The translations under genes were made by a program, and so were the position numbers. A DNA stretch of 64,000 nt. Origin: Sphaerospermopsis kisseleviana NIES-73. Lineage in GTDB: Bacteria > Cyanobacteriota > Cyanobacteriia > Cyanobacteriales > Nostocaceae. A model generated the notes under the pieces. That model worked only from the letters and a program-made list of their open reading frames with translations. It did no database searches and was not told the origin of the DNA. The stretch covers positions 4,193,819 to 4,257,818 of the forward strand of contig NZ_AP018314.1 in the NCBI RefSeq assembly GCF_002368075.1, written 5' to 3'. Positions 44,402 to 52,985 of this stretch are shown piece by piece; position 1 is the stretch's first letter; every line of letters begins with the position of its first letter.

Positions 44402-46900
44402 TTACCCTATAGGATAAACTAATTCTCTAACACTGGTGGCTGAATCTTGTGTTAATGCTACAGATGCGATCGCTTGGGCTTCTGAGATGGTTAAATGGGA
44501 AATAGCTTGTTTTAATGATGCTATAGCTTGGGGATTGACACTTAATTCATCTAATCCCAAACCTAATAAAATGGGTGCTACTAAGGTTTCTGCGGCCACT
44601 TCTCCACATAACCCCACCCAAATATTAGCAGCATGGGCAGCTTGTACTGTTTGCTGAATCATACGTAATACCGCAGGTTGCAAAGCATCGGCTAAAGTTG
44701 CTACTTTGGGATTAGTGCGATCGCCTGCCATCACATACTGACTTAAATCATTTGTACCTATACTAAAAAAGTCCACTTCCTGAGCTAACTGATCAGCAAT
44801 AGCTACTGCTGCGGGTGTCTCTATCATCATTCCCACTGCCATTTTTTCATCAAAAGCTATTCCCTCTGCTCGCAGTTCTGCCTGCACTTCGGTTAAAATT
44901 GCTTTAGCTGCTCGTAATTCTGTTAAAATGGCAATCATTGGCCACATAATTTTGATATTATTACCGTAACTGGCGCGTAAAATTGCCCTTAATTGAGTTT
45001 TCAAGAATTGAGGATTTTCTAAACAGAAACGTATTCCCCGCACACCTAAGAAGGGGTTGGTTTCTTCACTCAAGGAACTCAGATAAGGAAGTGGTTTATC
45101 TCCACCTACATCCAGGGTACGAATAATTAAGGGACGCTGGTCTAAAACCTGAACTATAGCCTGATAAACTTCTAATTGTTCCTCTTCTGTGGGTGCTTTT
45201 GTCTTTTCCAGATACAAGAACTCTGTACGCAGTAAACCCACACCTTCTGCACCATGACTGACAGCGGTTTTGGCATCGGCAATACTACCAATATTAGCAA
45301 AAATTTGTATTCTCCGACCATCACGGGTAATTGCTGGCTGATGTGCTTTAGCTTTCGCTTCGGCTTGGGCGGTTTGCCATGTTTGACGTTTGGCTTCTAG
45401 GGCTGTTAATGTTTCTGCTGGTGGTGCTACCCAAACTTTACCGCTTTCGCCATCAATTGCCATCAAAGTGCCACTTTCTAAGGTTAACACTTGAGGAGCT
45501 ACACCCACAACCGCTGGAATGCCTAATGTGCGGGCAATAATAGCACTATGGGAAGTTGCACTCCCAGAAGTCATACAAATGCCCATTACTTTAGCTGGAT
45601 CGAGTTTAGCGGTATCTGAAGGACTTAAATCTGTACCGACAATAATTGATGGTTCTGTGATGTGCAAGTCAGTGGGCAGACTACCAAGTAAAATTCTTAA
45701 CACCCTACGCCCGACATCAACTACATCATCTACTCGTTCTTGTAAATAAGCATCTTCTAGTTTACGGTAAGAATTTGCTACTTCATCAACTACAGCTTGC
45801 CAAGATACTTCTGCATTAAGGCGTTTTTCAACAATATGCTGACGTGCGGCTTCTAGCATGACTGGATCTGCTAAAAATAACAGATGGGCATCAAAAATAG
45901 CCGCTTCCGCATCACCAATTTGTATTGATGTATGGGAAAGTAAAGAAGCAATTTCCTGTTTAGCTATTTGGATAGCAGATTGTAATCTATGCCACTCGAT
46001 TTCTACATTTTCTATGTGATATTCTGTAATTGGGATGGTGACAGATTGATAATGAATTAATGGGGCGATCGCTATTCCAGAAGAAGCAGCAATTCCTATG
46101 AGTTCTCCTTCCGTTGGTGATGTAACTTCCTCACGGGGGGCTGGTATTGCGATAATGCTATCATCTTCACCAAAGTTGTTAATAATCAATCCTTGTAAAG
46201 CTCTTAGCGCTTCTTGGGCATCCGTACCAGTAGCAGTTATCAGCAATTCATGTCCTTGACGTACTCCCAAAGTAGCAACTTGGTTAATACTGTCACCTCT
46301 GACCGCTTCTGTATTTCTGGTTAAATTTTGTACTTTAATTTGGGATTTAAACCGGGATGCCGTGGCTACAAACTGAGCAGCAGGACGAGCGTGTAAACCT
46401 AAGCGGTTAGTAATTTTGAGGCGAATTTCCTGGGTAGGAATTGCTGCTGTATTACCAGTTTGTGTACTGAAGTCTGATAATGGACTGGTGACTAAATTTA
46501 AATGAGTTGCTTTTGCTATTAATGCCCCTTGTGCTTCCGTGATCACTTGCTGGATGTTTTTCCCAGCAGCAGCAGCAACAACAGCAGAAATAGCGCCTTC
46601 TACTAATGGGGCTGCACATAAATAGATTTTTTCTCGTTGTTCTGGGGGTAGAAACTCCAGAGCCATTTCCGCACTCATTAAAGCACTACCCAAATCCATC
46701 AGCACGAGAACACCATCATCTGAGAATACAGAGGCGATCGCTTCATAAACCTTGATCGCATCTGTACCTAGTGGGTGTTCTGGATCATCAATACCTGCTG
46801 CTACAGCGAGGGGAATTTTGCCTTGAACCATCTGTGCAGCTAGTTCCTGTACTCCCAGAGCCAATTGTTTACTGTGCGAAACAATAACAATACCAACCAC
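44402..46900 (-). CDS. Fused DhaM-HPr-EI phosphotransferase
   Basis: This 832-residue protein joins an EIIA-Dha (DhaM) domain (about 1-130; active His in IVIVSHSKQLA), an HPr domain (about 157-245; active His in GLHARPAAQF) and PTS enzyme I (about 265-832). In EI the phospho-His lies in SGSATSHSAIIARTLG, and FLYLEKTKAPTEEEQ, IRTLDVGGDKPLPYL and FFSIGTNDLSQYVMAGDR are typical. It can carry phosphate from PEP to a dihydroxyacetone kinase by itself. No dhaK, dhaL or sugar permease is in the window, so the acceptor is unknown. Confidence 0.92.
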   Translation of the reverse strand: MVGIVIVSHSKQLALGVQELAAQMVQGKIPLAVAAGIDDPEHPLGTDAIKVYEAIASVFSDDGVLVLMDLGSALMSAEMALEFLPPEQREKIYLCAAPLVEGAISAVVAAAAGKNIQQVITEAQGALIAKATHLNLVTSPLSDFSTQTGNTAAIPTQEIRLKITNRLGLHARPAAQFVATASRFKSQIKVQNLTRNTEAVRGDSINQVATLGVRQGHELLITATGTDAQEALRALQGLIINNFGEDDSIIAIPAPREEVTSPTEGELIGIAASSGIAIAPLIHYQSVTIPITEYHIENVEIEWHRLQSAIQIAKQEIASLLSHTSIQIGDAEAAIFDAHLLFLADPVMLEAARQHIVEKRLNAEVSWQAVVDEVANSYRKLEDAYLQERVDDVVDVGRRVLRILLGSLPTDLHITEPSIIVGTDLSPSDTAKLDPAKVMGICMTSGSATSHSAIIARTLGIPAVVGVAPQVLTLESGTLMAIDGESGKVWVAPPAETLTALEAKRQTWQTAQAEAKAKAHQPAITRDGRRIQIFANIGSIADAKTAVSHGAEGVGLLRTEFLYLEKTKAPTEEEQLEVYQAIVQVLDQRPLIIRTLDVGGDKPLPYLSSLSEETNPFLGVRGIRFCLENPQFLKTQLRAILRASYGNNIKIMWPMIAILTELRAAKAILTEVQAELRAEGIAFDEKMAVGMMIETPAAVAIADQLAQEVDFFSIGTNDLSQYVMAGDRTNPKVATLADALQPAVLRMIQQTVQAAHAANIWVGLCGEVAAETLVAPILLGLGLDELSVNPQAIASLKQAISHLTISEAQAIASVALTQDSATSVRELVYPIG

Positions 46901-47343
46901 TGTAATACCTTAGCCAGTTACCCATCCTATTATGAATTGTGAAAATGAAAAGACTGTATTTATTTAGGTTCTATTTAGGTTTGAGAGGAGAAGATTAATA
47001 TTTTGTAACAAGAACCAAGAAAAGGAGTCAGGATAAAGAATTAATGTTATTGTTTATGCTGCGCTATCAGCATTTAGTGAGTTTAACAACTGTTCTATAA
47101 CTTCAATAAGTTCAAGTACAGATTTTATAGTTAGTGAAGTAGTTTTGAAACCGTGAGCGATCGCATTTCTTAACTGAAAATTATTTACACTCATAACTTA
47201 CCAAATCTCTGTACATCTAGTATTCCCGTTTGTGACTAGAAATAATACAATGATTCCCCAAAAATTTTCCCATTTCCACACAACTGCTAGGTAGGGTTGC
47301 TACTATAGGAAAAGGTGAAAGAATAAATCAAATCATATCTAAA
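46901..47343. other. Intergenic region with a small HEPN-like open frame
   Basis: The region lies between divergent genes. It contains the 46-codon frame at 47054-47194 described separately and otherwise AT-rich DNA without repeats or strong hairpins. Confidence 0.5.
47054..47194 (-). pseudogene. 46-codon remnant resembling the C-terminus of a HEPN protein
   Basis: The frame starts with ATG and reads MSVNNFQLRNAIAHG followed by FKTTSLTIKSVLELIEVIEQ and a short tail. RNAIAH fits the HEPN RNxxxH motif, and the following helix pattern resembles the end of the HEPN protein encoded at 22570-23244. A full HEPN domain needs over 100 residues, and an in-frame stop lies just before the ATG. It is most likely a gene relic; a real micro-protein is possible but less likely. 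Confidence 0.4.
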
Positions 47344-48123
47344 ATGTCAACAGCTTTAATTACCGGTGCGTCAGGTGGAATTGGCAAAGCTTTTGCGGAA
47401 GAATTAGCAGCAGGCAAAACCAATCTGGTTCTCGTTTCCCGTTCAGAGGAAAAACTAAACCAAATAGCGGAAAAATTAGAAAAACAACATCAAATAAAAG
47501 TCGAAGTTATACCCAAAGATTTGACAGAAAATAATGCTACTAATGAGGTTTTTGATTTTATTAAAAGCCAAGAAATAACAATTGATTTGTTAATCAATAA
47601 TGCGGGTTTTGGTGATTATGGAGATTTTGCTGAACGAGATGGAGAACGACAATTAAAAATGATTCAATTAAATATTATGGCATTGGTAGATTTAACTCAC
47701 AAATTTCTACCTTTAATGCGTCAACGTCGTTCTGGTAGCATTATTAATGTATCCTCAATTGCTGGTTTTCAACCAATGCCTTATATTTCTGTTTATGGGG
47801 CAACTAAGGCATTTGTTATGAGTTTTAGTGAAGCTTTGTGGGCAGAAAATAAAGATTATGGGGTAAAAGTTTTAGTAGTTTGTCCAGGTCCTACAGAAAC
47901 AGATTTTTTCACTGAAGCTCAGTTTCCTGAAACTTTAGCCAGTGCAAATAATAAACTAGCTACTCCTGAAGAAGTTGTTAAAGATGCTTTACAAGGTTTA
48001 GAAAAAGGTGATTTAAATGTAGTTAGCGGTGGTTTAGCAAATAAAATCATTGTCAATATGCACCGCTTTTTCCCAAGAGAATCTTTGGTAAGTGCAATAG
48101 CTAAACAGTTTAAACATGGGTAA
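47344..48123 (+). CDS. Short-chain dehydrogenase/reductase (SDR)
   Basis: This 259-residue classical SDR has the NAD(P)-binding ALITGASGGIGKAFAEEL, the NNAGFGDYG motif, and the active Ser, Tyr and Lys in INVSSIAGFQ and YISVYGATKAFV. VLVSRSEEKL suggests NADP preference (basic residue after the second strand). The C-terminal VVSGGLANKIIVNMHRFFPRE is typical of the DltE/YbbO-like SDR subgroup. The substrate is unknown. It is not in an operon. Confidence 0.92.
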   Translation: MSTALITGASGGIGKAFAEELAAGKTNLVLVSRSEEKLNQIAEKLEKQHQIKVEVIPKDLTENNATNEVFDFIKSQEITIDLLINNAGFGDYGDFAERDGERQLKMIQLNIMALVDLTHKFLPLMRQRRSGSIINVSSIAGFQPMPYISVYGATKAFVMSFSEALWAENKDYGVKVLVVCPGPTETDFFTEAQFPETLASANNKLATPEEVVKDALQGLEKGDLNVVSGGLANKIIVNMHRFFPRESLVSAIAKQFKHG

Positions 48124-48202
48124 TAGTTGATAGTTGATAGTTGATAGTTGATAGGGAAACATAAAATGATTACCCAATCACCAATCACCAATCACCAATC
48201 AC

Positions 48203-48982
48203 CTACATATATCTTGTTAATTGCACGCGGTAACGTTCTTTTTTAGTCACGGCAATTTCACCAACTTCTAAACGTCCTTTACCGCGAATTGCTATTAAAT
48301 CTCCGGTTTTGACTTGCGAACTCGCTTGAGTAATTTCTTTCCAATTTACCCGCACATCACCAGAGTCAATTAAATCAACCATTTTATTACGAGACATCCC
48401 AAAACCAGCAGAGGCGATCGCATCTAATCTTAATGAAGCTTCTACTGTGGTTAATTCTTTCTTTTTCGGTTCTCTAATTTTTAGTTCGTTAATATCAATA
48501 GGTTGAGTTTTCACAGGAACAGAACGCACCTGTTTTAAATTCATTTCCAGAAATTCTACCAGTTCAGGAACTACAATTGCTTGCGCTCCTCTTTCCCCCA
48601 AAATAATAATATCTCCGGTTTTTTCTCTGACAATTCCTGTACCCAACATTGCTCCTAAAAAATCACGATGGGTAGCAGTATCAAACAGGAAATTACCAGC
48701 AATTTCTAAAGCAGTAATAACAACTTGAGATGAATCTAAAGGCAGTTCAGAACGGGCGATCGCCACTCGTTGACGTTCAGCTTGGGGATATCCACCCCAG
48801 GCTACTAAATGCACCTCTGTTAACCGGCTAAAAACCCGTTGAATTTCTGCTAACTCCGGCGGAGATAAAAAATCCGTTACAACAACTTCCCAAGTCTTTA
48901 TAGCCTGTTCTGCTTGGTCAATTACACGGGCGATACTATCGCGGTTTTCAACACCTTTTAAAAGTTCTTCTCTTGGTAACAT
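48203..48982 (-). CDS. Photosystem II S4 domain protein (YlmH-like RNA-binding)
   Basis: This 259-residue protein has an N-terminal YlmH-like region (FLSPPELAEIQRVFSRLTEVHLVAWGGYPQAERQRVAIAR) and a C-terminal S4 RNA-binding domain (RLDAIASAGFGMSRNKMVDLIDSGDVRVNWKEITQASSQVKTGDLIAIRGKGRL). The cyanobacterial form is annotated as a photosystem II S4 protein. Related YlmH proteins bind the ribosome and stalled tRNA. No membrane segment is present. Confidence 0.9.
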   Translation of the reverse strand: MLPREELLKGVENRDSIARVIDQAEQAIKTWEVVVTDFLSPPELAEIQRVFSRLTEVHLVAWGGYPQAERQRVAIARSELPLDSSQVVITALEIAGNFLFDTATHRDFLGAMLGTGIVREKTGDIIILGERGAQAIVVPELVEFLEMNLKQVRSVPVKTQPIDINELKIREPKKKELTTVEASLRLDAIASAGFGMSRNKMVDLIDSGDVRVNWKEITQASSQVKTGDLIAIRGKGRLEVGEIAVTKKERYRVQLTRYM

Positions 48983-49036
48983 GGTGATTGGTGATTGGTG
49001 ATTGGTGATTGGTGATTGGTGACTGGTGACTGGTGA
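48983..49036. repeat. GGTGATT/GGTGACT heptamer tandem repeat
   Basis: Seven to eight heptamers begin 1 bp after the S4 gene start (5' side, since the gene reads leftwards), so its promoter and leader must include or lie beyond the repeat. Confidence 0.9.
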
Positions 49037-49095
49037 TTGGGAAAAATTACGAATTATGAATTACCCATTACCAATTACCTATTACCAATTACCTA

Positions 49096-49596
49096 TTACC
49101 CATTTTCTGCATAACCTTGGATATTTTCGGGGTCATACTGCCGTAAAATGCGGTTTGCTTGGCGAGTCAGAGTTTCTGAACCTTGAACCACAATTAAATA
49201 TTTACCAGCATCCAAACGGTTACGGTAGGGTAAAGCATCACCACTACCAAAAACCAAACCCACACCACCACCAACAAAGACGCTACCCATAGCACCGCTA
49301 CCAGCACCCAGTAACCCACCGATAACATGATTACCGATTTCACCAGCCCAAGCAAAGGTGTTTAAACCAGTGATGAGACTGAAGGTAAAACCAGCAAAAA
49401 AGCCGAATGGTATTAACCAGAATGCCATCAATCGTACTTGTTTTTTCGCTTCTTCTTTGGGGTCTATTAAACCAAACTCATCAGCGGTTTTGTATCCTCT
49501 ACCCAGGATAGTGCTATTTATCCCTTCTTTTTCTAAGCCTAAGTAAGCAGATTCAGCTTGGATACGGTCTGGTAATACGGCTACAAGGTAATTCAT
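49096..49596 (-). CDS. Conserved membrane protein with glycine-zipper segment
   Basis: This 166-residue protein begins with a ferredoxin-like alpha/beta segment (MNYLVAVLPDRIQAESAYLGLEKEGI). Two hydrophobic regions follow (MAFWLIPFGFFAGFTFSLITGL and the glycine-rich VIGGLLGAGSGAMGSVFVGGGVGLVFG), and a C-terminal alpha/beta half (GKYLIVVQGSETLTRQANRILRQY) completes it. I recognise the style as a conserved cyanobacterial family, but no function is known to me. Confidence 0.75.
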   Translation of the reverse strand: MNYLVAVLPDRIQAESAYLGLEKEGINSTILGRGYKTADEFGLIDPKEEAKKQVRLMAFWLIPFGFFAGFTFSLITGLNTFAWAGEIGNHVIGGLLGAGSGAMGSVFVGGGVGLVFGSGDALPYRNRLDAGKYLIVVQGSETLTRQANRILRQYDPENIQGYAENG

Positions 49597-49647
49597 TGGT
49601 CTAAAAAAGTTATATAAAACAGGGTTTCTTTAATTACAGCAGGAGTC

Positions 49648-49720
49648 GTAGGGGCGAAGCATTCGGAAAATAGCTTTTTCATAAAATTGATAATTGGTCG
49701 CCCGAATGCTTCGCCCGTAC
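49648..49720. mobile_element. 73-bp MITE-like element, copy B
   Basis: The ends GTAGGGGCGAAGCATTCGG and CCGAATGCTTCGCCCGTAC flank AAAATAGCTTTTTCATAAAA and TTGATAATTGG. It is nearly identical to copy C at 50308-50380 and is flanked by AGGAGTC/AGAAGTC heptamers. Confidence 0.85.
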
Positions 49721-49859
49721 AGAAGTCAGGAGTAAAACTCTCTTTCTGTCTAGGTTTCAAGTTAGATTCTGTACCTGATTGATCTGCAATCTGCTGTATC
49801 TTTAATCAACAGAATATCAGCACTGCTTCAACGACAGACTCAGCACTTATGAATTTCTC

Positions 49860-49888
49860 GTAGGGGTTTAGCATTGCTAAACCCCTAT
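49860..49888. repeat. Dispersed 29-bp palindrome (copy 3 of 3)
   Basis: The arms are GTAGGGGTTTAGCA and TGCTAAACCCCTAT. It lies 13 bp past the stop of the leftward gene at 49901-50281, as the other copies do after their genes. Confidence 0.75.
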
Positions 49889-49900
49889 GCCCTATTTGTA

Positions 49901-50281
49901 TCATGATTTTAAAGAATCTAAAGGTTCACAGAAATTATTTACACCTTGCTTGAGGACATATATCAAAACTGGTGTTGCCAAAATTTTGGGAAACTCAGGA
50001 ATACTTCTCAGGTTTGACATCATCCCAGAAATTGAACCATTTAATAAATCATCTCTATATTCTTGTTCGCAGATAACAGCACGCCATTTTTTTGTTAAAG
50101 CGTCTAACCATTCGGAATTTGTTCTACCAGGTTCTTGTCCCGCTTTAATAGCCAGGGTCATGGCTGCATCTTCTAAGTCTCCCTCACAGTCTTCTATCAA
50201 GTCTAATGCTTCCATTGCTTGAATATCATCTGCTAATTGAGAGCGAAATTGGGCTATTTCTTGTGATGTGATTTTAGTCAT
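49901..50281 (-). CDS. Conserved cyanobacterial protein of unknown function
   Basis: This 126-residue soluble, helical protein has no recognised domain. Segments such as AMEALDLIEDCEGDLEDAAMTLAIKAGQEP and LPLDSLKS-like ends are acidic. WLDALTKKWRAVICEQEY suggests a conserved amphipathic helix. It is flanked by MITE copies on both sides, but codon use looks like that of its neighbours. Confidence 0.65.
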   Translation of the reverse strand: MTKITSQEIAQFRSQLADDIQAMEALDLIEDCEGDLEDAAMTLAIKAGQEPGRTNSEWLDALTKKWRAVICEQEYRDDLLNGSISGMMSNLRSIPEFPKILATPVLIYVLKQGVNNFCEPLDSLKS

Positions 50282-50307
50282 AAAAGGAGATCAAGGAGTC
50301 AGGAGTC

Positions 50308-50380
50308 GTAGAGGCGAAGCATTCGGAAAATAGGCTTTTCATAAAATTGATAATTGGTCGCCCGAATGCTTCGCCCGTAC
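50308..50380. mobile_element. 73-bp MITE-like element, copy C
   Basis: Same ends and interior as copy B, with a G-to-A change in the left end. It is bounded by AGGAGTC on both sides, either a 7-bp target duplication or the host heptamer array. Confidence 0.85.
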
Positions 50381-50425
50381 AGGAGTCAAGAGTCAGGATA
50401 GAGCTAGTCCTAATCTGACTATCTT

Positions 50426-50697
50426 ATAGACAAAACTATACTTATATTGACAAGTATTGACATAAGTGAGTTAAGAAAATCGCCCACTTGATATATAATC
50501 CTACGATATCAAGTATTGAATTAAGACTATTGCCAACGCGAAAACCAAGCAATGATAGCGGTAGTCTTTCTTGTAAATCTTAACTTGAGAAATATCGCGT
50601 CTGGCTAAGGCGTGCAAGTCTACTGAGGGATAACCGCTCCCATGCTCCCGTTGAAGTAGAAAGTAAAGTCTAGCTTTGTCTAGGTTTTATATAGCAG
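50426..50697 (+). mobile_element. Transposase-less IS200/IS605-like element, copy 2
   Basis: This is the inverted partner of 19426-19694. It has a left hairpin TATAG-ACAAAA-CTATA, a central inverted repeat ACTTGATAT/ATATCAAGT (about 50489-50517), the conserved GCGTCTGGCTAAGGCGTG block and GCTCCCATGCTCCC, and ends with CTAG-CTTTGT-CTAG and GTTTTATATAGCAG. There is no open frame. Differences between the copies cluster in loops while paired arms are kept, suggesting a structured RNA. Confidence 0.55.
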
Positions 50698-50773
50698 AAG
50701 AAAGAAACATATTTATTCCCAATCACCAGTCCCCAATCACCAATCACCTGTAACAAATATAGCGTTTTTCACT

Positions 50774-50818
50774 AAAAAGCCTCATTTTACAGTCTAATAA
50801 CTGGCAATGAGGCTTTTT
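50774..50818. terminator. Bidirectional terminator
   Basis: A perfect 13-bp inverted repeat (AAAAAGCCTCATT/AATGAGGCTTTTT) with a 19-nt loop has A and T tracts at its outer edges, so it can work on both strands. It lies downstream of the leftward tolC gene. Confidence 0.8.
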
Positions 50819-50902
50819 GGGGTTTGTAAACAGTTTTTATAGCCGGAGACAGAGTAGTTAGGACATCAATTAATCACGAAACTCTTACTACAAAAGGGTT
50901 TT

Positions 50903-50937
<35 letters not shown>

Positions 50938-50947
50938 CTATATTTGT

Positions 50948-52858
50948 TTACTTATTAAAAGCTCTGGAGGTGACGAAGCGTTGTAACTCTGTCAAAGCAC
51001 GATTATAATCCAAAATGGCGCGAATGCGATTACCTTCGGATCTGGTGAGTTCATTTTCTGCGTTAATGACATCGGTTTGAGTCCCTACACCAGCTTGAAA
51101 ACGTAAACGCGCTAATCTGAGGGATTCTTTGGCTTGCTCAAGAGCCGCATTAGCAGTTTGCACGTTTTCCAAGTTAGCAACTTGGGTAGAATAAGCCTGT
51201 TCTACTTGAAAGCGGATTTCGTTGCGTTGTTGTGCAAATCGAGTTTCCTCAATTGCCATGTTAGCTTTAGCCTGGGCTGCCCTTGCTCTTGCCGCGCCAC
51301 CATCATATAAATTCAAAGTGGCTCGCACTCCCACAGAATAGCCGTCACTGACATTGACATCATCATTAAAAACATCTAGCAAGTCATAGCTGGCAACTAA
51401 ACTAATTTGTGGTCCTAAAGATGCTAGAGCTTGTTTCCTGCGCTGTTCACTAATATTGCGTCGTGCCAACTGCTGTTGTAGTTCGGGACGGTTTTGATAA
51501 GCCAAGACAATGCTATCTTCTAAGCTTCTTTCCCACAGACCAGCTAATTGTACAGGATCAGCCGCACTAATATTCGCAGATTGGGGCAGATTTAACCGCA
51601 CCGCTAACCGTCGCCGAGCAATGATTTGCTGAGACAGAGCATTAGTTAACTCTTGTTGAGCATTGGCTAAATTCACCTGCGATCGCAATACATCGAATCT
51701 TGTACCCACTCCAGCCCGTTCTAAAGCCAAAGCATCTCGCAAACTAGCCTGAGAATTTTCGACTGCTGATCGAGAAATCCGCACATTTTCATCTGCTTGT
51801 TGCAAACTATAGTAATCTGTGGCGACGTTTAAGCGTATTTCTTCAGATTGCCTTTCTACATCCAATTCCTGAAAACGCACCTGTTCCTCAGCCTGCTTTA
51901 TCGCAGCGTTTCTGCTCCCAGAGGTATAAAGGTCATATCTCAGTTGCGCTTGACTATCGAAGGCGGTATTAGATTCAGCATCAGGTGCTTCAGGATTGAA
52001 CCTTTGTGATTGTTTAGCTACCCGTGTGCTGTTAGTGCTACGGCTGTTAGTGACATTACCACTCAAACTGACAGTGGGCAATAAGGCAGCTTGAGCTTCT
52101 TTTAAAGCCGCTTTACTATTGTCCAACTGCAAAACAGCTACCTGTAGATCATTATTATTCCGCTTTGCCAATTCCAGAGCCTGTTCTAAAGTAATCGGCT
52201 GAGTTTCCTGAAGTTTCACTTCCTCTGGTTTAGTAGGAAATACCAGAGGATTAGAACTGGGACTCAGGTTTTCCAGTGTTGTCTCCGTAGAACTTGTAGG
52301 AGTAGGTGTTACATTTTGTGTATTCTGAGCAGGTAGCTCTGTATTTGGAGTTCCTGATTCAGTAGGAACATTTACCTGGGCTACCTTTTGACTATCCTTA
52401 TCTACATTTTTTTGTAAACAACTACTTGTGGACAGGAGCAAAGCTGCTTGGCTTTTCTGTTCTGCCTGTAAACACTTATTTAGTGCTGTTAACTGTGATA
52501 CTTTTGTCACAGAGACTGAAACTGGTAAAACAGTTTTCAGGCTTTTTACTGCTGGCACATTGGTATTATTAGCAGCAGTAATTTCTGTCACACTCTGATT
52601 CACCGTAGCTGGAAAACTGAGTTGACTAAAATCAAGATTAGGTAAAAAGGCTGGAGAATTATCAACCGCAGTAATGGGCAGTTGCCTATTGATTTCCACA
52701 ACTGAGGTTTTCACATCGGTTGCAGCCAAGACACCAGGAGAAGACACCAGCTTTACCTCATCAACTTTGAATGTTCCAGCCCAAGCTGATTGAGTTGTTA
52801 ATACTGCTGCTGTTACACCAGGTAAGAAACTATGAAATAATATTTGCTGTCTTTTCAC
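50948..52858 (-). CDS. hgdD: TolC-family outer-membrane efflux protein
   Basis: This 636-residue protein has a signal peptide (LFHSFLPGVTAAVLTTQSAWAG, cleavage near residue 28), a long low-complexity N-terminal region to about residue 220 (Pro, Thr and Ser-rich, with TPTPTSSTETTLE), then two OEP repeats (EQALELAKRNNNDLQVAVLQLDNSKAALKEAQAALLPTVSLSG and GARATLNLYDGGAARARAAQAKANMAIEETR). It forms a trimeric channel-tunnel for type I secretion and efflux. The kaiC-tolC order matches alr2886-alr2887 of Anabaena PCC 7120, as I recall; alr2887 (HgdD) exports heterocyst glycolipids. The long N-terminal region may shape the periplasmic entrance. Confidence 0.85.
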   Translation of the reverse strand: MKRQQILFHSFLPGVTAAVLTTQSAWAGTFKVDEVKLVSSPGVLAATDVKTSVVEINRQLPITAVDNSPAFLPNLDFSQLSFPATVNQSVTEITAANNTNVPAVKSLKTVLPVSVSVTKVSQLTALNKCLQAEQKSQAALLLSTSSCLQKNVDKDSQKVAQVNVPTESGTPNTELPAQNTQNVTPTPTSSTETTLENLSPSSNPLVFPTKPEEVKLQETQPITLEQALELAKRNNNDLQVAVLQLDNSKAALKEAQAALLPTVSLSGNVTNSRSTNSTRVAKQSQRFNPEAPDAESNTAFDSQAQLRYDLYTSGSRNAAIKQAEEQVRFQELDVERQSEEIRLNVATDYYSLQQADENVRISRSAVENSQASLRDALALERAGVGTRFDVLRSQVNLANAQQELTNALSQQIIARRRLAVRLNLPQSANISAADPVQLAGLWERSLEDSIVLAYQNRPELQQQLARRNISEQRRKQALASLGPQISLVASYDLLDVFNDDVNVSDGYSVGVRATLNLYDGGAARARAAQAKANMAIEETRFAQQRNEIRFQVEQAYSTQVANLENVQTANAALEQAKESLRLARLRFQAGVGTQTDVINAENELTRSEGNRIRAILDYNRALTELQRFVTSRAFNK

Positions 52859-52985
52859 CGCATCCCCTCACAAGAAAAACCATTTAGCGGCAGAAAACTT
52901 GTCTTCTCACAGAATATAACATGATGCTAAATGAAGCAAATAACATACTATATACCGAATTTAGCTTCTTTCGGGATTTAGCAGT

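Larger units (their letters stand above)
49597..49900. other. Intergenic region with MITE and palindrome
   Basis: It contains the 73-bp MITE copy B (49648-49720) and the 29-bp palindrome copy 3 (49860-49888). No gene was seen. Confidence 0.7.
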
